From IMG/VR virus record IMGVR_UViG_3300017752_000242, positions 1-20,012 of that record: 20,012 bases of DNA. One strand, given 5' to 3'. Below, piece by piece: positions 1-7,338 of the stretch. This DNA is from a virus. The notes under the pieces are model-generated. The model searched no databases and was not told the origin of the DNA. It saw only the letters and a program-made list of their open reading frames with translations. Position 1 is the stretch's first letter. Every line of letters starts with the position of its first letter. Position numbers and translations under genes: made by a program.

Positions 1-121
1 ACTCAAAGAAATAGATCGAGCCGGTACATTTAAATCTGATGATGAGGTTGGACAATTTTTTGATTCCATCCAGAAAATTCAAGATATCTTAAACGATTTC
101 AAGTTAAAAGAAATAAAATGA
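1..121 (+). CDS. C-terminal end of an unidentified upstream gene (partial)
   Basis: Reading from base 2 gives 39 codons that stay open from the window edge and end at a TGA at 119-121. The fragment is charged and looks helical (it ends in ILNDFKLKEIK). Its stop overlaps the ATG of the next gene in an ATGA arrangement, which is typical of co-translated phage genes. The other two forward frames are closed early by a TAG at 12-14 and a TAA at 31-33. The start and most of the gene lie outside the window and I do not recognise the product. Tight coupling to the sigma-like gene suggests the same transcription unit. Confidence 0.65.
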   Translation, partial: LKEIDRAGTFKSDDEVGQFFDSIQKIQDILNDFKLKEIK

Positions 122-852
122 TTACCGTGGCTAGAAAAAGAAGACCTAAGAGTAAAAACTACTTTACTAAAGATACCGAACAAGCTATTGTTAGATATAA
201 TAATGAACCAGATTCAGAAATTAGAAGTCAAATATACAGAGATGAGATACATTATGCTTTTTTTAAATTAACAGAAAACATAATTCACACCTTTAAATTC
301 TATTACACAGAAGTAGACCAAATAGAACATCTACAACATGAAGTAATAACTTTTTTACTTTCTAAACTACATTTATTCAATCCAGATAATGGGGCAAAAG
401 CGTACTCATATTTTGGTACCATAACTAAAAATTGGTTAATAGTATATAATACAAAAAATTACAAAAAACGAGTCCAAAAAGCACCTGTAGATGAATTATA
501 TAAGGATGACAATTATTCTTATAATATGGGTGAAGAAAAAGAAAAAGAAAAATTAGGTATTTTTATAGACACATATGTAAAGTATGTTGAAGATAGATTT
601 GATAAATTTTTTCCTAAGGGTAATGATGCTAAAGTAGCAGACGCTATATTAGAATTATTCCGTAAAAGAGAAAATCTAGAAATATTTAATAAAAAAGCAT
701 TATACATTTATATTAGAGAAATAATGGCTACACATGGTTTAGAAGTTAAAACCCCTAAAATAACTAAGATAGCTACTAAATTATATGGTCTATTTAAAGA
801 TAATTATATTTTTTACTTAGAAACTGGATATATAGATTTCAAAAGGCTCTAA
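118..852 (+). CDS. Late-transcription sigma factor-like protein (T4 gp55-like)
   Basis: This 244-residue protein probably directs host RNA polymerase to phage late promoters. The sequence shows a basic N-terminus (residues 6-13). A helical block at about 35-110 has the sigma region 2 pattern of phage late sigma factors: AFFKLTENII, then an acidic EVDQIEHLQHEVITFLL helix, then a conserved FNPDNGAKAYSYFGTITKNWLI segment containing the SYFGTI signature. After a charged linker (about 117-147), the C-terminal part (about 185-235) could be a helix-turn-helix. T4 gp55 has 185 residues, so this protein is longer, mainly at the C-terminus. The ATG overlaps the stop of the preceding gene (ATGA), with no Shine-Dalgarno sequence; a GTG at 127 is an alternative start. 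Placed ahead of the tail genes, it could activate the TATTTATA sites downstream. The family call is from pattern recognition; its promoter specificity is inferred. Confidence 0.72.
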   Translation: MITVARKRRPKSKNYFTKDTEQAIVRYNNEPDSEIRSQIYRDEIHYAFFKLTENIIHTFKFYYTEVDQIEHLQHEVITFLLSKLHLFNPDNGAKAYSYFGTITKNWLIVYNTKNYKKRVQKAPVDELYKDDNYSYNMGEEKEKEKLGIFIDTYVKYVEDRFDKFFPKGNDAKVADAILELFRKRENLEIFNKKALYIYIREIMATHGLEVKTPKITKIATKLYGLFKDNYIFYLETGYIDFKRL

Positions 853-858
853 TTAATC

Positions 859-867
859 ATATTTATA
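859..867 (+). promoter_or_regulatory. ATATTTATA site, candidate late promoter upstream of the first tail operon
   Basis: This copy of ATATTTATA lies in the 35-nt gap after the sigma-like gene and ends 20 nt before the ATG at 888. The core TATTTATA matches the T4 late core TATAAATA at six of eight positions. No conserved -35 box is visible, as for T4 late promoters. With T4-like geometry, transcription would start near 873, leaving a leader of about 14 nt. It would serve the genes at 888-4291. Confidence 0.5.
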
Positions 868-887
868 CATGAATAAAACGTATAATT

Positions 888-1238
888 ATGAGTCACTTAG
901 ATAAAAATATATTCGGTAAAAAATCATATTCAGATTTACTTAAAGAAATTTACGATAACCAAAAAAAGAAAGAAACACAAATTAGTGCATTAATCAATGA
1001 ATTAAAACCATTAATCAGTGATATAGGTGATGCTACAATGATTGTACCACTTATCAAAGAGTACATGGAATTAGGCATCAAAAATGATGAAGCACTTATA
1101 AAAGTTGCTACAATTTTTCAACGTATATTTGCAAACGAAGGTAATGAAGATAATGGATTTGGTATTTCGGAAGCAGAAAAAGAACAACTACTAAATGAAA
1201 TACAAAATTTGCAATTGCCTCCTAAAAAAGAAGAATAA
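888..1238 (+). CDS. Small helical protein of unknown function
   Basis: This 116-residue, mostly helical, charged protein has no signal peptide or membrane segment. A lysine-rich N-terminal helix (about 10-30) is followed by a more hydrophobic block (about 35-90) containing LINELKPLISDIGDAT and IVPLIKEYMELGIKNDEAL. The tail is acidic then lysine-rich (LPPKKEE). The middle block resembles small conserved proteins found beside baseplate genes in marine T4-like phages, but I cannot attach a function. The start follows the first ATATTTATA site, has an A-rich context (ataattATG) and lacks a Shine-Dalgarno sequence. The stop TAA directly abuts the ATG of the spike-like gene, so the two are probably translated together. 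A tail assembly factor or baseplate accessory role is possible from position alone. Confidence 0.6.
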   Translation: MSHLDKNIFGKKSYSDLLKEIYDNQKKKETQISALINELKPLISDIGDATMIVPLIKEYMELGIKNDEALIKVATIFQRIFANEGNEDNGFGISEAEKEQLLNEIQNLQLPPKKEE

Positions 1239-2519
1239 ATGGCTATTAACCAAAAAGGACTTTTTGCTAATCAAAAACAAAGTAAACCCCTAATTAATCC
1301 TTTTAATTTAAAGGATGCAATTAAAATAGGTAGGGTTAAAGATATAATTTTAACTAAAGACTACCCTAATATTGAAGATTATGGAGGGGACACAGCTATA
1401 GGAACAATATTCTTTGAAGAACAAAATTTAATTTCCTCAAAATCTCTCCCAGCAAAACCACTTTTCCCTCAATTTTCTTCTTATCCTTTAGTTAATGAGT
1501 TAGTTTTACTATTTCAATTACCTAACCAAAATATAGGCATAAATCGTTCTGAAAAATCATATTATTATATGAATATGATAAGTTTATGGAATCATCCTCA
1601 CCATAATGCTTACCCAAACCCTAAATCTTTAAATCAAAATAAGGAATCTTATAATGAATCTTATTCTAATTCTGAAAAAGGAATACAAAGAAAAGCTTCA
1701 TCTGAACTAGAAATATTAAATTTAAATAGCCCTATAAATATTTTCCAAAACACTTTTATAGAAAGGTCAAACATCCACCCACTTTTACCTTTTGCAGGAG
1801 ATATTATTCACCAAGGAAGATGGGGTAATAGTATTAGATTAGGAAGTACAGCAAAATCCACTAGAGGAAGCATTGTAAGAAATGCCCCAAGTGTATATAA
1901 TAATGATTGGTCTGATGTAGGGAAAAACGGAGATCCTATTACAATATTAAGAAATGGTCAACCTCGAAATGCTAGTGAAAAAGGATGGGAACATATAACA
2001 GAAAGGATCCAAGATGATTTATCTTCTATATATTTAACTTCATATCAATCTATAAAACTAACCCCAGCTAGCGAAAATTATAGATCATATATTAATGCTC
2101 CTACATCAATAAAAGATTATACAAATCCTCAAATACTTCTTAATTCAAGTAGAGTAGTAATTAATGCTAATATGGATTCTACTTTAATAGGAGCTAAGGA
2201 TTCAATTAATTTAAATTCAAATAATTCTGTTAATATTAATACTCAAAATTTAAGAATAGATGCAGGAAGTATTAAGTTAGGTAGTAAAGACGCTGAACAA
2301 GATATAGTTTTAGGAAATAAACTATATTCTTTATTAGATAATTTACTAATAGCATTACTAAAAATGACTAAAGTAATGAAAACATCCCAAATTTGGCCTA
2401 ATGGTGTTCCCCAAGCTGATTTAGAATCAAATACTGAATATGCAAGTGTACATAAAACTTTAGATTTGATACAAAAAGATTTAGAGTCTATTTTATCTAA
2501 AAATGTTAAAACTATATAA
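1239..2519 (+). CDS. Baseplate hub/spike-like protein (gp5/gpV-type, OB-fold plus short beta-helix)
   Basis: This 426-residue protein probably forms the tip of the tail tube that pierces the host envelope. Residues about 28-100 and 180-205 look like a split OB-fold (GRVKDIIL, IGTIFFEE, VNELVLLFQLP, and later PFAGDIIHQGRWGNSIRLGS). Between them lies a distinctive histidine cluster, WNHPHHNAYP (117-126). Residues about 298-360 are short alternating hydrophobic/Asn-Ser strands (VVINANMDSTLIGAKDSINL, VNINTQNLRI) of the type that builds a trimeric beta-helix spike. A helical C-terminus (about 360-420) follows, where a small apex domain might be expected. No lysozyme domain like that of T4 gp5 is visible. 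The start abuts the previous stop (TAAATG), and the gene overlaps the next by one base (TAATG). The structural class is well supported; precise equivalence to T4 gp5 is inference. Confidence 0.7.
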   Translation: MAINQKGLFANQKQSKPLINPFNLKDAIKIGRVKDIILTKDYPNIEDYGGDTAIGTIFFEEQNLISSKSLPAKPLFPQFSSYPLVNELVLLFQLPNQNIGINRSEKSYYYMNMISLWNHPHHNAYPNPKSLNQNKESYNESYSNSEKGIQRKASSELEILNLNSPINIFQNTFIERSNIHPLLPFAGDIIHQGRWGNSIRLGSTAKSTRGSIVRNAPSVYNNDWSDVGKNGDPITILRNGQPRNASEKGWEHITERIQDDLSSIYLTSYQSIKLTPASENYRSYINAPTSIKDYTNPQILLNSSRVVINANMDSTLIGAKDSINLNSNNSVNINTQNLRIDAGSIKLGSKDAEQDIVLGNKLYSLLDNLLIALLKMTKVMKTSQIWPNGVPQADLESNTEYASVHKTLDLIQKDLESILSKNVKTI

Positions 2520-4291
2520 TGTCTAACTCTATTACAGATATAGAAATAAGAGAACTTCTTACTCCTAGTGATGTTTTAGATGCTCAAGATGCAGGAATTA
2601 TTCCTGATGGTAGTTATACTTTAAGAAATGAAGAAGTTATCTTACAAAATAGAGAAATATATGAATGGTTAAAATCAAAAGATGATCCTAGATTTATAGA
2701 TACAATATTTTCAAATGATATAAATCAAGAAATATTATCCAAAACAGTACCTAATAACGGAGAGGAAGAACTACCAGTTTATTTAATAAAATCATCAATC
2801 CCATCAGGGCCAAGAGGTGACATTTCTTTTGAATTTAAGAATGGTAAAGAAGGAGAAATTAAATCTTTATTATGTAAAGGCAATTTATATCCTGAAACTT
2901 ACGATAATTCTATTTTTACTATTAAAGAAGAAATATTAACATCTGAAAATTATGAATATTTACCTTTAGCTGAGAAAGTAGTTGATAATATTAATCTCCA
3001 AATTGAAAATAATAACATAACCCCAGATTTTGGTAAAATATCTATAGTTAAAACTTCAAATGAACCTCCTCAAAATTTTTATTTTTATACTTTAAAAGGA
3101 AAAGTAACAGATGGAACTAATCCCCTATCAAATGTTGCTATTGAGGATGATAATAAAAATATAGGTTTAGATGGTAGTATTACCTATTCTAATCCTAATG
3201 GAGAATTTACTTTAAAAGGAGAATATTTAAAATCAAAAAAATTTAATATTAATTTATCTTTAAAAGATTTTATTTCTAAAACAAAATCTCCATTTACAAA
3301 AACAAGTTCAAATATTTTAACCTTACCTCCTGATTTAGGTGTTATTGTTTTATCAAAAGCAAGCTTTGATCAATCTATAGTAATAAGTAATTCTCATTTG
3401 CAGGATAGTCAAACAAATAGTATAGTAAATGCAAAAAAATTACAAGATCCTGGAGGGTTTGCAACTGGTGAAATTTTAAATAAAATAATAAGTAATGCTA
3501 AAACTATTTTATTACCTTATGCTCTAACACAAATAGCTAAATTTGGAATAACAAATGCTCCCGAAGCTTTAGGTAAATCTTTAGATAGTTTAAACATTTC
3601 TTGTCCTTCTAATTTAGATACCTTAAATAAAATTATAAAACAAAAAAATTCTTTAACAAAACAGTTAAATAACATTTTTGAAAATTTAAAAGATATAAAA
3701 GTTGCAGTTGAAGTTGCTGATCAAGTTATTACTGTAGCATCTATAGTAGCAAGTACCTTAAGTACGTTAATTTTAGCATTCCCTACTATCCCTTTTGCAC
3801 CAGACCCATTAAAACCCATAACATCTAAAATCCCTCAAGCTACTGGGAAATTAAAAAGTGTAATAGAAATTATTGCTGATACATTAGCTAAAATGAAAAT
3901 AATTTCATCTTCAATACTTTTAATTTTAACTATACTAATCCAAATAATCCAGGAAATTTTAAATTATCTATCTCTACTAGATCAATTAATCGAAAAATGT
4001 GCTATTGATGGGGCATTACCTCAAGAAAATATTTCATCAGATTTATTAGCAGCTACTGAAGAACAATCTCAACAATTATCTCCTGTCGTAACTGATGTAA
4101 ATGGGTTTGCAATGGCTGTTGTAGATGTAGAAGGTGCAACAAATCAAGGATTAAAACGTAGAAAAGCTGTAGCTAGAAACCAAGCAGGAGTAATTATGTT
4201 ACAAGGGGAACCTTCATTTTCATCTAACGACCAGATATTAATAGATGAATTAGTATATTATATACAAACAAATGATTTAAAAGCAGATTAA
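2519..4291 (+). CDS. 590-aa tail/baseplate protein with carboxypeptidase-regulatory-like domain and long hydrophobic helices; possible tape measure or hub protein
   Basis: Three parts are visible. The N-terminal 180 residues are mixed and acidic. Residues about 190-280 read as a carboxypeptidase-regulatory-like (Ig-type) beta domain: LKGKVTDGTNPLSNVAI, then NPNGEFTLKGEYL. Residues about 315-500 are helical and strongly hydrophobic, with two membrane-like stretches (about 402-425 and 461-490) separated by a Pro-rich loop (FPTIPFAPDPLKP). The C-terminus (about 522-590) is a compact conserved-looking block (VTDVNGFAMAVVDVEG, NQAGVIMLQGEP). Hydrophobic helices in a phage tail operon suit a tape measure. 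T4 gp29, the T4 tape measure/hub protein, also has 590 residues, but I see no sequence similarity. Its position between the spike and gp25 fits a hub role. A structural role is likely; the tape-measure identity is a hypothesis. It starts at TAATG, overlapping the spike gene. Confidence 0.55.
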   Translation: MSNSITDIEIRELLTPSDVLDAQDAGIIPDGSYTLRNEEVILQNREIYEWLKSKDDPRFIDTIFSNDINQEILSKTVPNNGEEELPVYLIKSSIPSGPRGDISFEFKNGKEGEIKSLLCKGNLYPETYDNSIFTIKEEILTSENYEYLPLAEKVVDNINLQIENNNITPDFGKISIVKTSNEPPQNFYFYTLKGKVTDGTNPLSNVAIEDDNKNIGLDGSITYSNPNGEFTLKGEYLKSKKFNINLSLKDFISKTKSPFTKTSSNILTLPPDLGVIVLSKASFDQSIVISNSHLQDSQTNSIVNAKKLQDPGGFATGEILNKIISNAKTILLPYALTQIAKFGITNAPEALGKSLDSLNISCPSNLDTLNKIIKQKNSLTKQLNNIFENLKDIKVAVEVADQVITVASIVASTLSTLILAFPTIPFAPDPLKPITSKIPQATGKLKSVIEIIADTLAKMKIISSSILLILTILIQIIQEILNYLSLLDQLIEKCAIDGALPQENISSDLLAATEEQSQQLSPVVTDVNGFAMAVVDVEGATNQGLKRRKAVARNQAGVIMLQGEPSFSSNDQILIDELVYYIQTNDLKAD

Positions 4292-4295
4292 TTTA

Positions 4296-4304
4296 ATATT
4301 TATA
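4296..4304 (+). promoter_or_regulatory. ATATTTATA site, candidate late promoter of the gp25-gp6-gp7 run
   Basis: The motif lies in the 25-nt gap after the 590-aa protein gene and ends 12 nt before the ATG at 4317. A start 6-7 nt downstream of the motif would leave a leader of only about 6 nt. The next run of genes is unbroken to 13393 with no gap over 10 nt, so one message could carry the whole wedge module. Confidence 0.5.
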
Positions 4305-4316
4305 ACAAACACAAAA

Positions 4317-4688
4317 ATGAAAACCGAAGCACTTAAAAAAATAATCAAAGAAGCCGTTAGAGAGGCCATACAAGAGGAGCTAAAGGAAGTTTTACTAGAA
4401 GCAATTAAAGCACCTAAAGCTGTAGTTACACAACCAGTACAAGAAAGTATTACATCACCAACTACACTCACTGTTACACAAACACCTAAAAAATCTTTAA
4501 AAGAACAAAGACAATCTTATTTAGATATTATAGGTGAAACAGGAATAAATATGAATAGTACACATGCTCCTGGATTTGGAAATAAACCATTTAACCCTCA
4601 AGGGGCTGGAGATACTACCTCGGCAAATGGAAGTTTACCTACTGGAGAAGTTAATATGGATCAAATAATGGGATTAATGACTAAATAA
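4317..4688 (+). CDS. Small protein with N-terminal amphipathic helix, unknown function
   Basis: This 123-residue protein begins with a long charged amphipathic helix (about 3-31: EALKKIIKEAVREAIQEELK, then EVLLEAI), probably an oligomerisation or docking helix. A Thr/Val/Pro-rich linker (about 35-58) and a Lys-rich segment (KKSLKEQRQSYLDIIGETG, about 58-77) follow. The last third is Gly/Asn-rich and ends in MDQIMGLMTK. There are no catalytic motifs, signal peptide or membrane segment. It overlaps the gp25 gene by one base (TAATG) and is first in the run behind the second ATATTTATA site. Similar small helix-plus-linker proteins occur next to gp25 in related phage modules as far as I recall, so a minor virion or assembly protein is plausible. 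The function is unknown. Confidence 0.6.
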   Translation: MKTEALKKIIKEAVREAIQEELKEVLLEAIKAPKAVVTQPVQESITSPTTLTVTQTPKKSLKEQRQSYLDIIGETGINMNSTHAPGFGNKPFNPQGAGDTTSANGSLPTGEVNMDQIMGLMTK

Positions 4689-5095
4689 TGGCATTTGGAC
4701 AACAACAAATATTTCCAATAGACTTTAATAAAAGTGCTGCTGTAGGTGTAGATTTACCTTTTTCTGCCCCTGGGGTATTTAAATCAAATTATACAACAGC
4801 AGCGGCTACTAAAAACAACTTAATTAATTATTTTTTAACAAACCCTGGTGAACGTCCTTTAAATCCTAGTTTTGGAGGAGGTTTAAGAGCTTTTATTTTC
4901 CAACAAATTACAGATAATAATTTAGATTTCCTTAAAGAAGAAATCTCAGAAAAACTAAAAATCTTTTTTAATAATATTAAAATAGAAAATTTAAACATTA
5001 CAGACAATAAGGATATAAATACAATAACTGTAACTTTATCCTATAGTATTAAAAACACAAATATTAGTGATAGTATAGAAATAGACTTTGCATAA
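4688..5095 (+). CDS. 25: Baseplate wedge protein, gp25/gpW family
   Basis: At 135 residues this is the size of T4 gp25 (132 residues). The diagnostic block NPGERPLNPSFGGGLR at 52-67 contains the family's Glu-Arg motif followed by the Pro and Gly-rich turn. The N-terminal IFPIDFNKS and the C-terminal strands (INTITVTLSYSIK, about 110-122) also fit the GPW_gp25 fold. In contractile tails this protein sits in the wedge core, contacts the gp6 and gp7 homologues, and primes sheath assembly. It overlaps the preceding and following genes by one base each (TAATG), a tight arrangement that suggests coupled translation with gp6. No Shine-Dalgarno sequence precedes it. The family assignment is the firmest in the window; the sheath-priming role is known for the family. 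Confidence 0.9.
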   Translation: MAFGQQQIFPIDFNKSAAVGVDLPFSAPGVFKSNYTTAAATKNNLINYFLTNPGERPLNPSFGGGLRAFIFQQITDNNLDFLKEEISEKLKIFFNNIKIENLNITDNKDINTITVTLSYSIKNTNISDSIEIDFA

Positions 5096-6951
5096 TGGCT
5101 ACAATAAAAAGAGATATAAATTATATAAATAAGGATTTTCCAGATATTAGGGCTAAATTAATAGAATTTTCCCAAACTTATTTTCCTAATACTTACAATG
5201 ATTTTTCACCTACATCACCTGGAATGATGTTTATGGAACAAGCAGCCTATGTAAGTGATATAATGTCTTTTTATTTAGATAATCAACTACAAGAAACATT
5301 TACCCAATTTGCTAGACAAACAAATAATTTATATGAACTAGCTTATATGTTTGGTTATAAGCCTAAAGTAACAACAGCAGCTCAAGTAGAAGTTGAATTA
5401 TTCCAACAAGTTCCTTCAAAAAAAGTAGGTGGAAGTTTTATTCCTGATTATGATTATACTTTAACTATAGGGGAAAATACTACACTACAATCAACATCAA
5501 ATCCTGATTCTACATTTTTAATACAGGATAAATGTGATTTTAGTTTTTCAAGTTCATATGACCCAACAGAAATTTCTGTTTACCAAGTTATAGGAACTGA
5601 ACCTCAATTTTACCTTTTAAAAAAGACAAGAAAAGCTATATCTGCTAATATTAATACCAAAAGTGTTTCATTTAACTCTCCAAAACAATTTCAAACTATT
5701 AATATAGAAGCATCTAATATAATCAAAATATTAGACATTACGGATTCAGATGGTAATATATGGAATGAAGTAGATTATTTAGGTCAAGAAATGATATTTG
5801 ATAGTATAAAAAATACTAATCCAAATGATCCTAATAATGTAGCTGATGTAGGTGAAGTACCTTATTTACTACAACTTAAAAAATGTCAAAGACGTTTTGC
5901 TACAAGATTCACCTCAGAAAACAATTTACAAATACAATTTGGAGCGGGTAATCCAAATGATACGGATGAATTAATAACACCTAACCCAAACAATGTAGGT
6001 ATAGGTTTACCATTTGAACAAGATAAACTTACAACAGCATATTCACCTACAAACTTTTTATTTACAAAAACTTATGGTATATCTCCATCAAATACAACTT
6101 TAACAATACGATATTTAACAGGTGGAGGGGTTGAATCCAATGTTCCTAGTAGTGATTTAACTGGAATAGAAGGTAGTAATACTTTTTTTAATACTATTAA
6201 TTTAAATGCTACTACAGCTAATTATATTTTTAACTCTTTAGCATCCAATAATCCTTTAGCTGCTGATGGTGGAGCATCTGGAGATACAAATAATGAAATT
6301 AGACAAAATACTTTAATGCAAATTGCTACCCAACAAAGAACAGTTACTTTAGATGACTATAAAGTAAGAGCAATGAGCATGCCTTCTGATTTTGGAACCG
6401 TATCTAAAATATATATAGAAAAACCTACATTAGATAATCAAACATCCACAGTTGAAACTTTATGTATGTATGTTTTAGCTCAAAATTCATTAGGCCAACT
6501 AGACTCTCCAACATTAACTTTAAAGAAAAATTTAAGAACCTATTTATCACAGTATAAAATGATAGGTGATAGTATTGAAATAAAAGATGCTTATATCATT
6601 AATTTAGGTATAGATTTTGAAATAGTAGTATTACCTAATTTTATAAATAGTCAAGTAATATTATCCTGCATTGAATCCTTACAAACTTATTTTGATGTAG
6701 ATAATTGGCAAATAAATCAACCTATTTTAATAAATGACTTATATGTTAGGTTAGATAATATAGAAGGGGTTCAAACTGTAAAAAATATAAAATTTTCAAA
6801 CAAATCGGGAATTCCATCTGGATATTCTGAATATGCTTATGATATAGAAGGAGCTACTTTAAATGGTGTAATTTATCCAAGTTTAGATCCTAGTATATTT
6901 GAAGTAAGATATTTAAATAATGATATTAAAGGTAGAGTAGTACCACTATAA
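5095..6951 (+). CDS. 6: Baseplate wedge protein, gp6/gpJ-like
   Basis: This 618-residue protein is close in size to T4 gp6 (660 residues). The N-terminus has the family pattern: MATIKRDINYINKDFPDIRA, then FSPTSPGMMFMEQAAYVSD and ELAYMFGYKP (about 37-90), which forms the helical head of baseplate J-like proteins. Residues about 417-443 (VTLDDYKVRAMSMPSDFGTV) match the conserved segment of the J-like core. The C-terminal part (about 500-600) repeats the small alpha/beta domain expected before the wedge dimerisation region. In T4, two gp6 chains and one gp7 form each wedge and encircle the hub. The gene follows gp25 with a one-base overlap, the standard W-J order. There is no truncation or frameshift. 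Identity is well supported by N-terminal pattern, length and position. Confidence 0.88.
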   Translation: MATIKRDINYINKDFPDIRAKLIEFSQTYFPNTYNDFSPTSPGMMFMEQAAYVSDIMSFYLDNQLQETFTQFARQTNNLYELAYMFGYKPKVTTAAQVEVELFQQVPSKKVGGSFIPDYDYTLTIGENTTLQSTSNPDSTFLIQDKCDFSFSSSYDPTEISVYQVIGTEPQFYLLKKTRKAISANINTKSVSFNSPKQFQTINIEASNIIKILDITDSDGNIWNEVDYLGQEMIFDSIKNTNPNDPNNVADVGEVPYLLQLKKCQRRFATRFTSENNLQIQFGAGNPNDTDELITPNPNNVGIGLPFEQDKLTTAYSPTNFLFTKTYGISPSNTTLTIRYLTGGGVESNVPSSDLTGIEGSNTFFNTINLNATTANYIFNSLASNNPLAADGGASGDTNNEIRQNTLMQIATQQRTVTLDDYKVRAMSMPSDFGTVSKIYIEKPTLDNQTSTVETLCMYVLAQNSLGQLDSPTLTLKKNLRTYLSQYKMIGDSIEIKDAYIINLGIDFEIVVLPNFINSQVILSCIESLQTYFDVDNWQINQPILINDLYVRLDNIEGVQTVKNIKFSNKSGIPSGYSEYAYDIEGATLNGVIYPSLDPSIFEVRYLNNDIKGRVVPL

Positions 6952-6961
6952 CAATAAAAAT

Positions 6962-7333
6962 ATGGAAAATTTAGAAAATTCTTTTTCAAAAACTTCTTTA
7001 GATTTAGAATCTAAATCACCTTTAGGAGGTCCTAATAGAACAAATGCAGATAATATTGTTCAAGGAACATATACTAATAATAGATCAGGTAATCTATATG
7101 GTAAATCAGTTGGAGGTCCATTAAAAGACAATAAAGGAAAAATTATTAATAATATGTTAAGTAAATATACACCTAAATCAACATATTTAGATTCTTTCAA
7201 AGGAACAAATTTTGCAGAACGTTTAAAACCTTTAAACCAAAATAACCCTAACCCAATTACTCCTTTTCCTTCAAACGTAGGAGGAATCATACAACAAATT
7301 CCTACAGATTTAGGTAGTGGAAACCAAACATAA
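6962..7333 (+). CDS. Small Asn/Gly/Pro-rich protein of unknown function
   Basis: This 123-residue, low-complexity, probably largely unstructured protein is rich in Asn, Gly, Pro, Ser and Lys. It contains short similar segments (KSPLGGPNRTN at about 18-28, SVGGPLKDN at about 49-57) and a Pro/Asn stretch (NQNNPNPITPFPSNVGG, about 93-109). No helix pattern, signal peptide or membrane segment is seen. It sits 10 nt after gp6 and 5 nt before the next structural gene, so it belongs to the wedge operon. An extended linker or clamp protein within the baseplate is possible, but nothing in the sequence proves it. The opposite-strand open frame over this gene is a shadow. Confidence 0.55.
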   Translation: MENLENSFSKTSLDLESKSPLGGPNRTNADNIVQGTYTNNRSGNLYGKSVGGPLKDNKGKIINNMLSKYTPKSTYLDSFKGTNFAERLKPLNQNNPNPITPFPSNVGGIIQQIPTDLGSGNQT

Positions 7334-7338
7334 TTAAA

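Noticed and set aside
519-707. Minus-strand frame inside the sigma-like gene, and similar short ones at 4277-4471, 10534-10722 and 18266-18484
   Set aside because: All are short antisense shadows inside supported + strand genes, with no promoter or coding character of their own.
1733-1740. Exact T4 late core TATAAATA on the + strand, also at 5124-5131 and 6642-6649
   Set aside because: All three are inside well-supported genes and not near a start of a downstream gene. In sequence this AT-rich such 8-mers are expected by chance. The gene boundaries carry TATTTATA instead.
3720-4010. Hydrophobic segments of the 590-aa protein as a holin or membrane transporter
   Set aside because: They lie inside a long tail-operon protein with other domains, next to spike and wedge genes. 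Tape-measure-type hydrophobic helices explain them better than a lysis or transport role.
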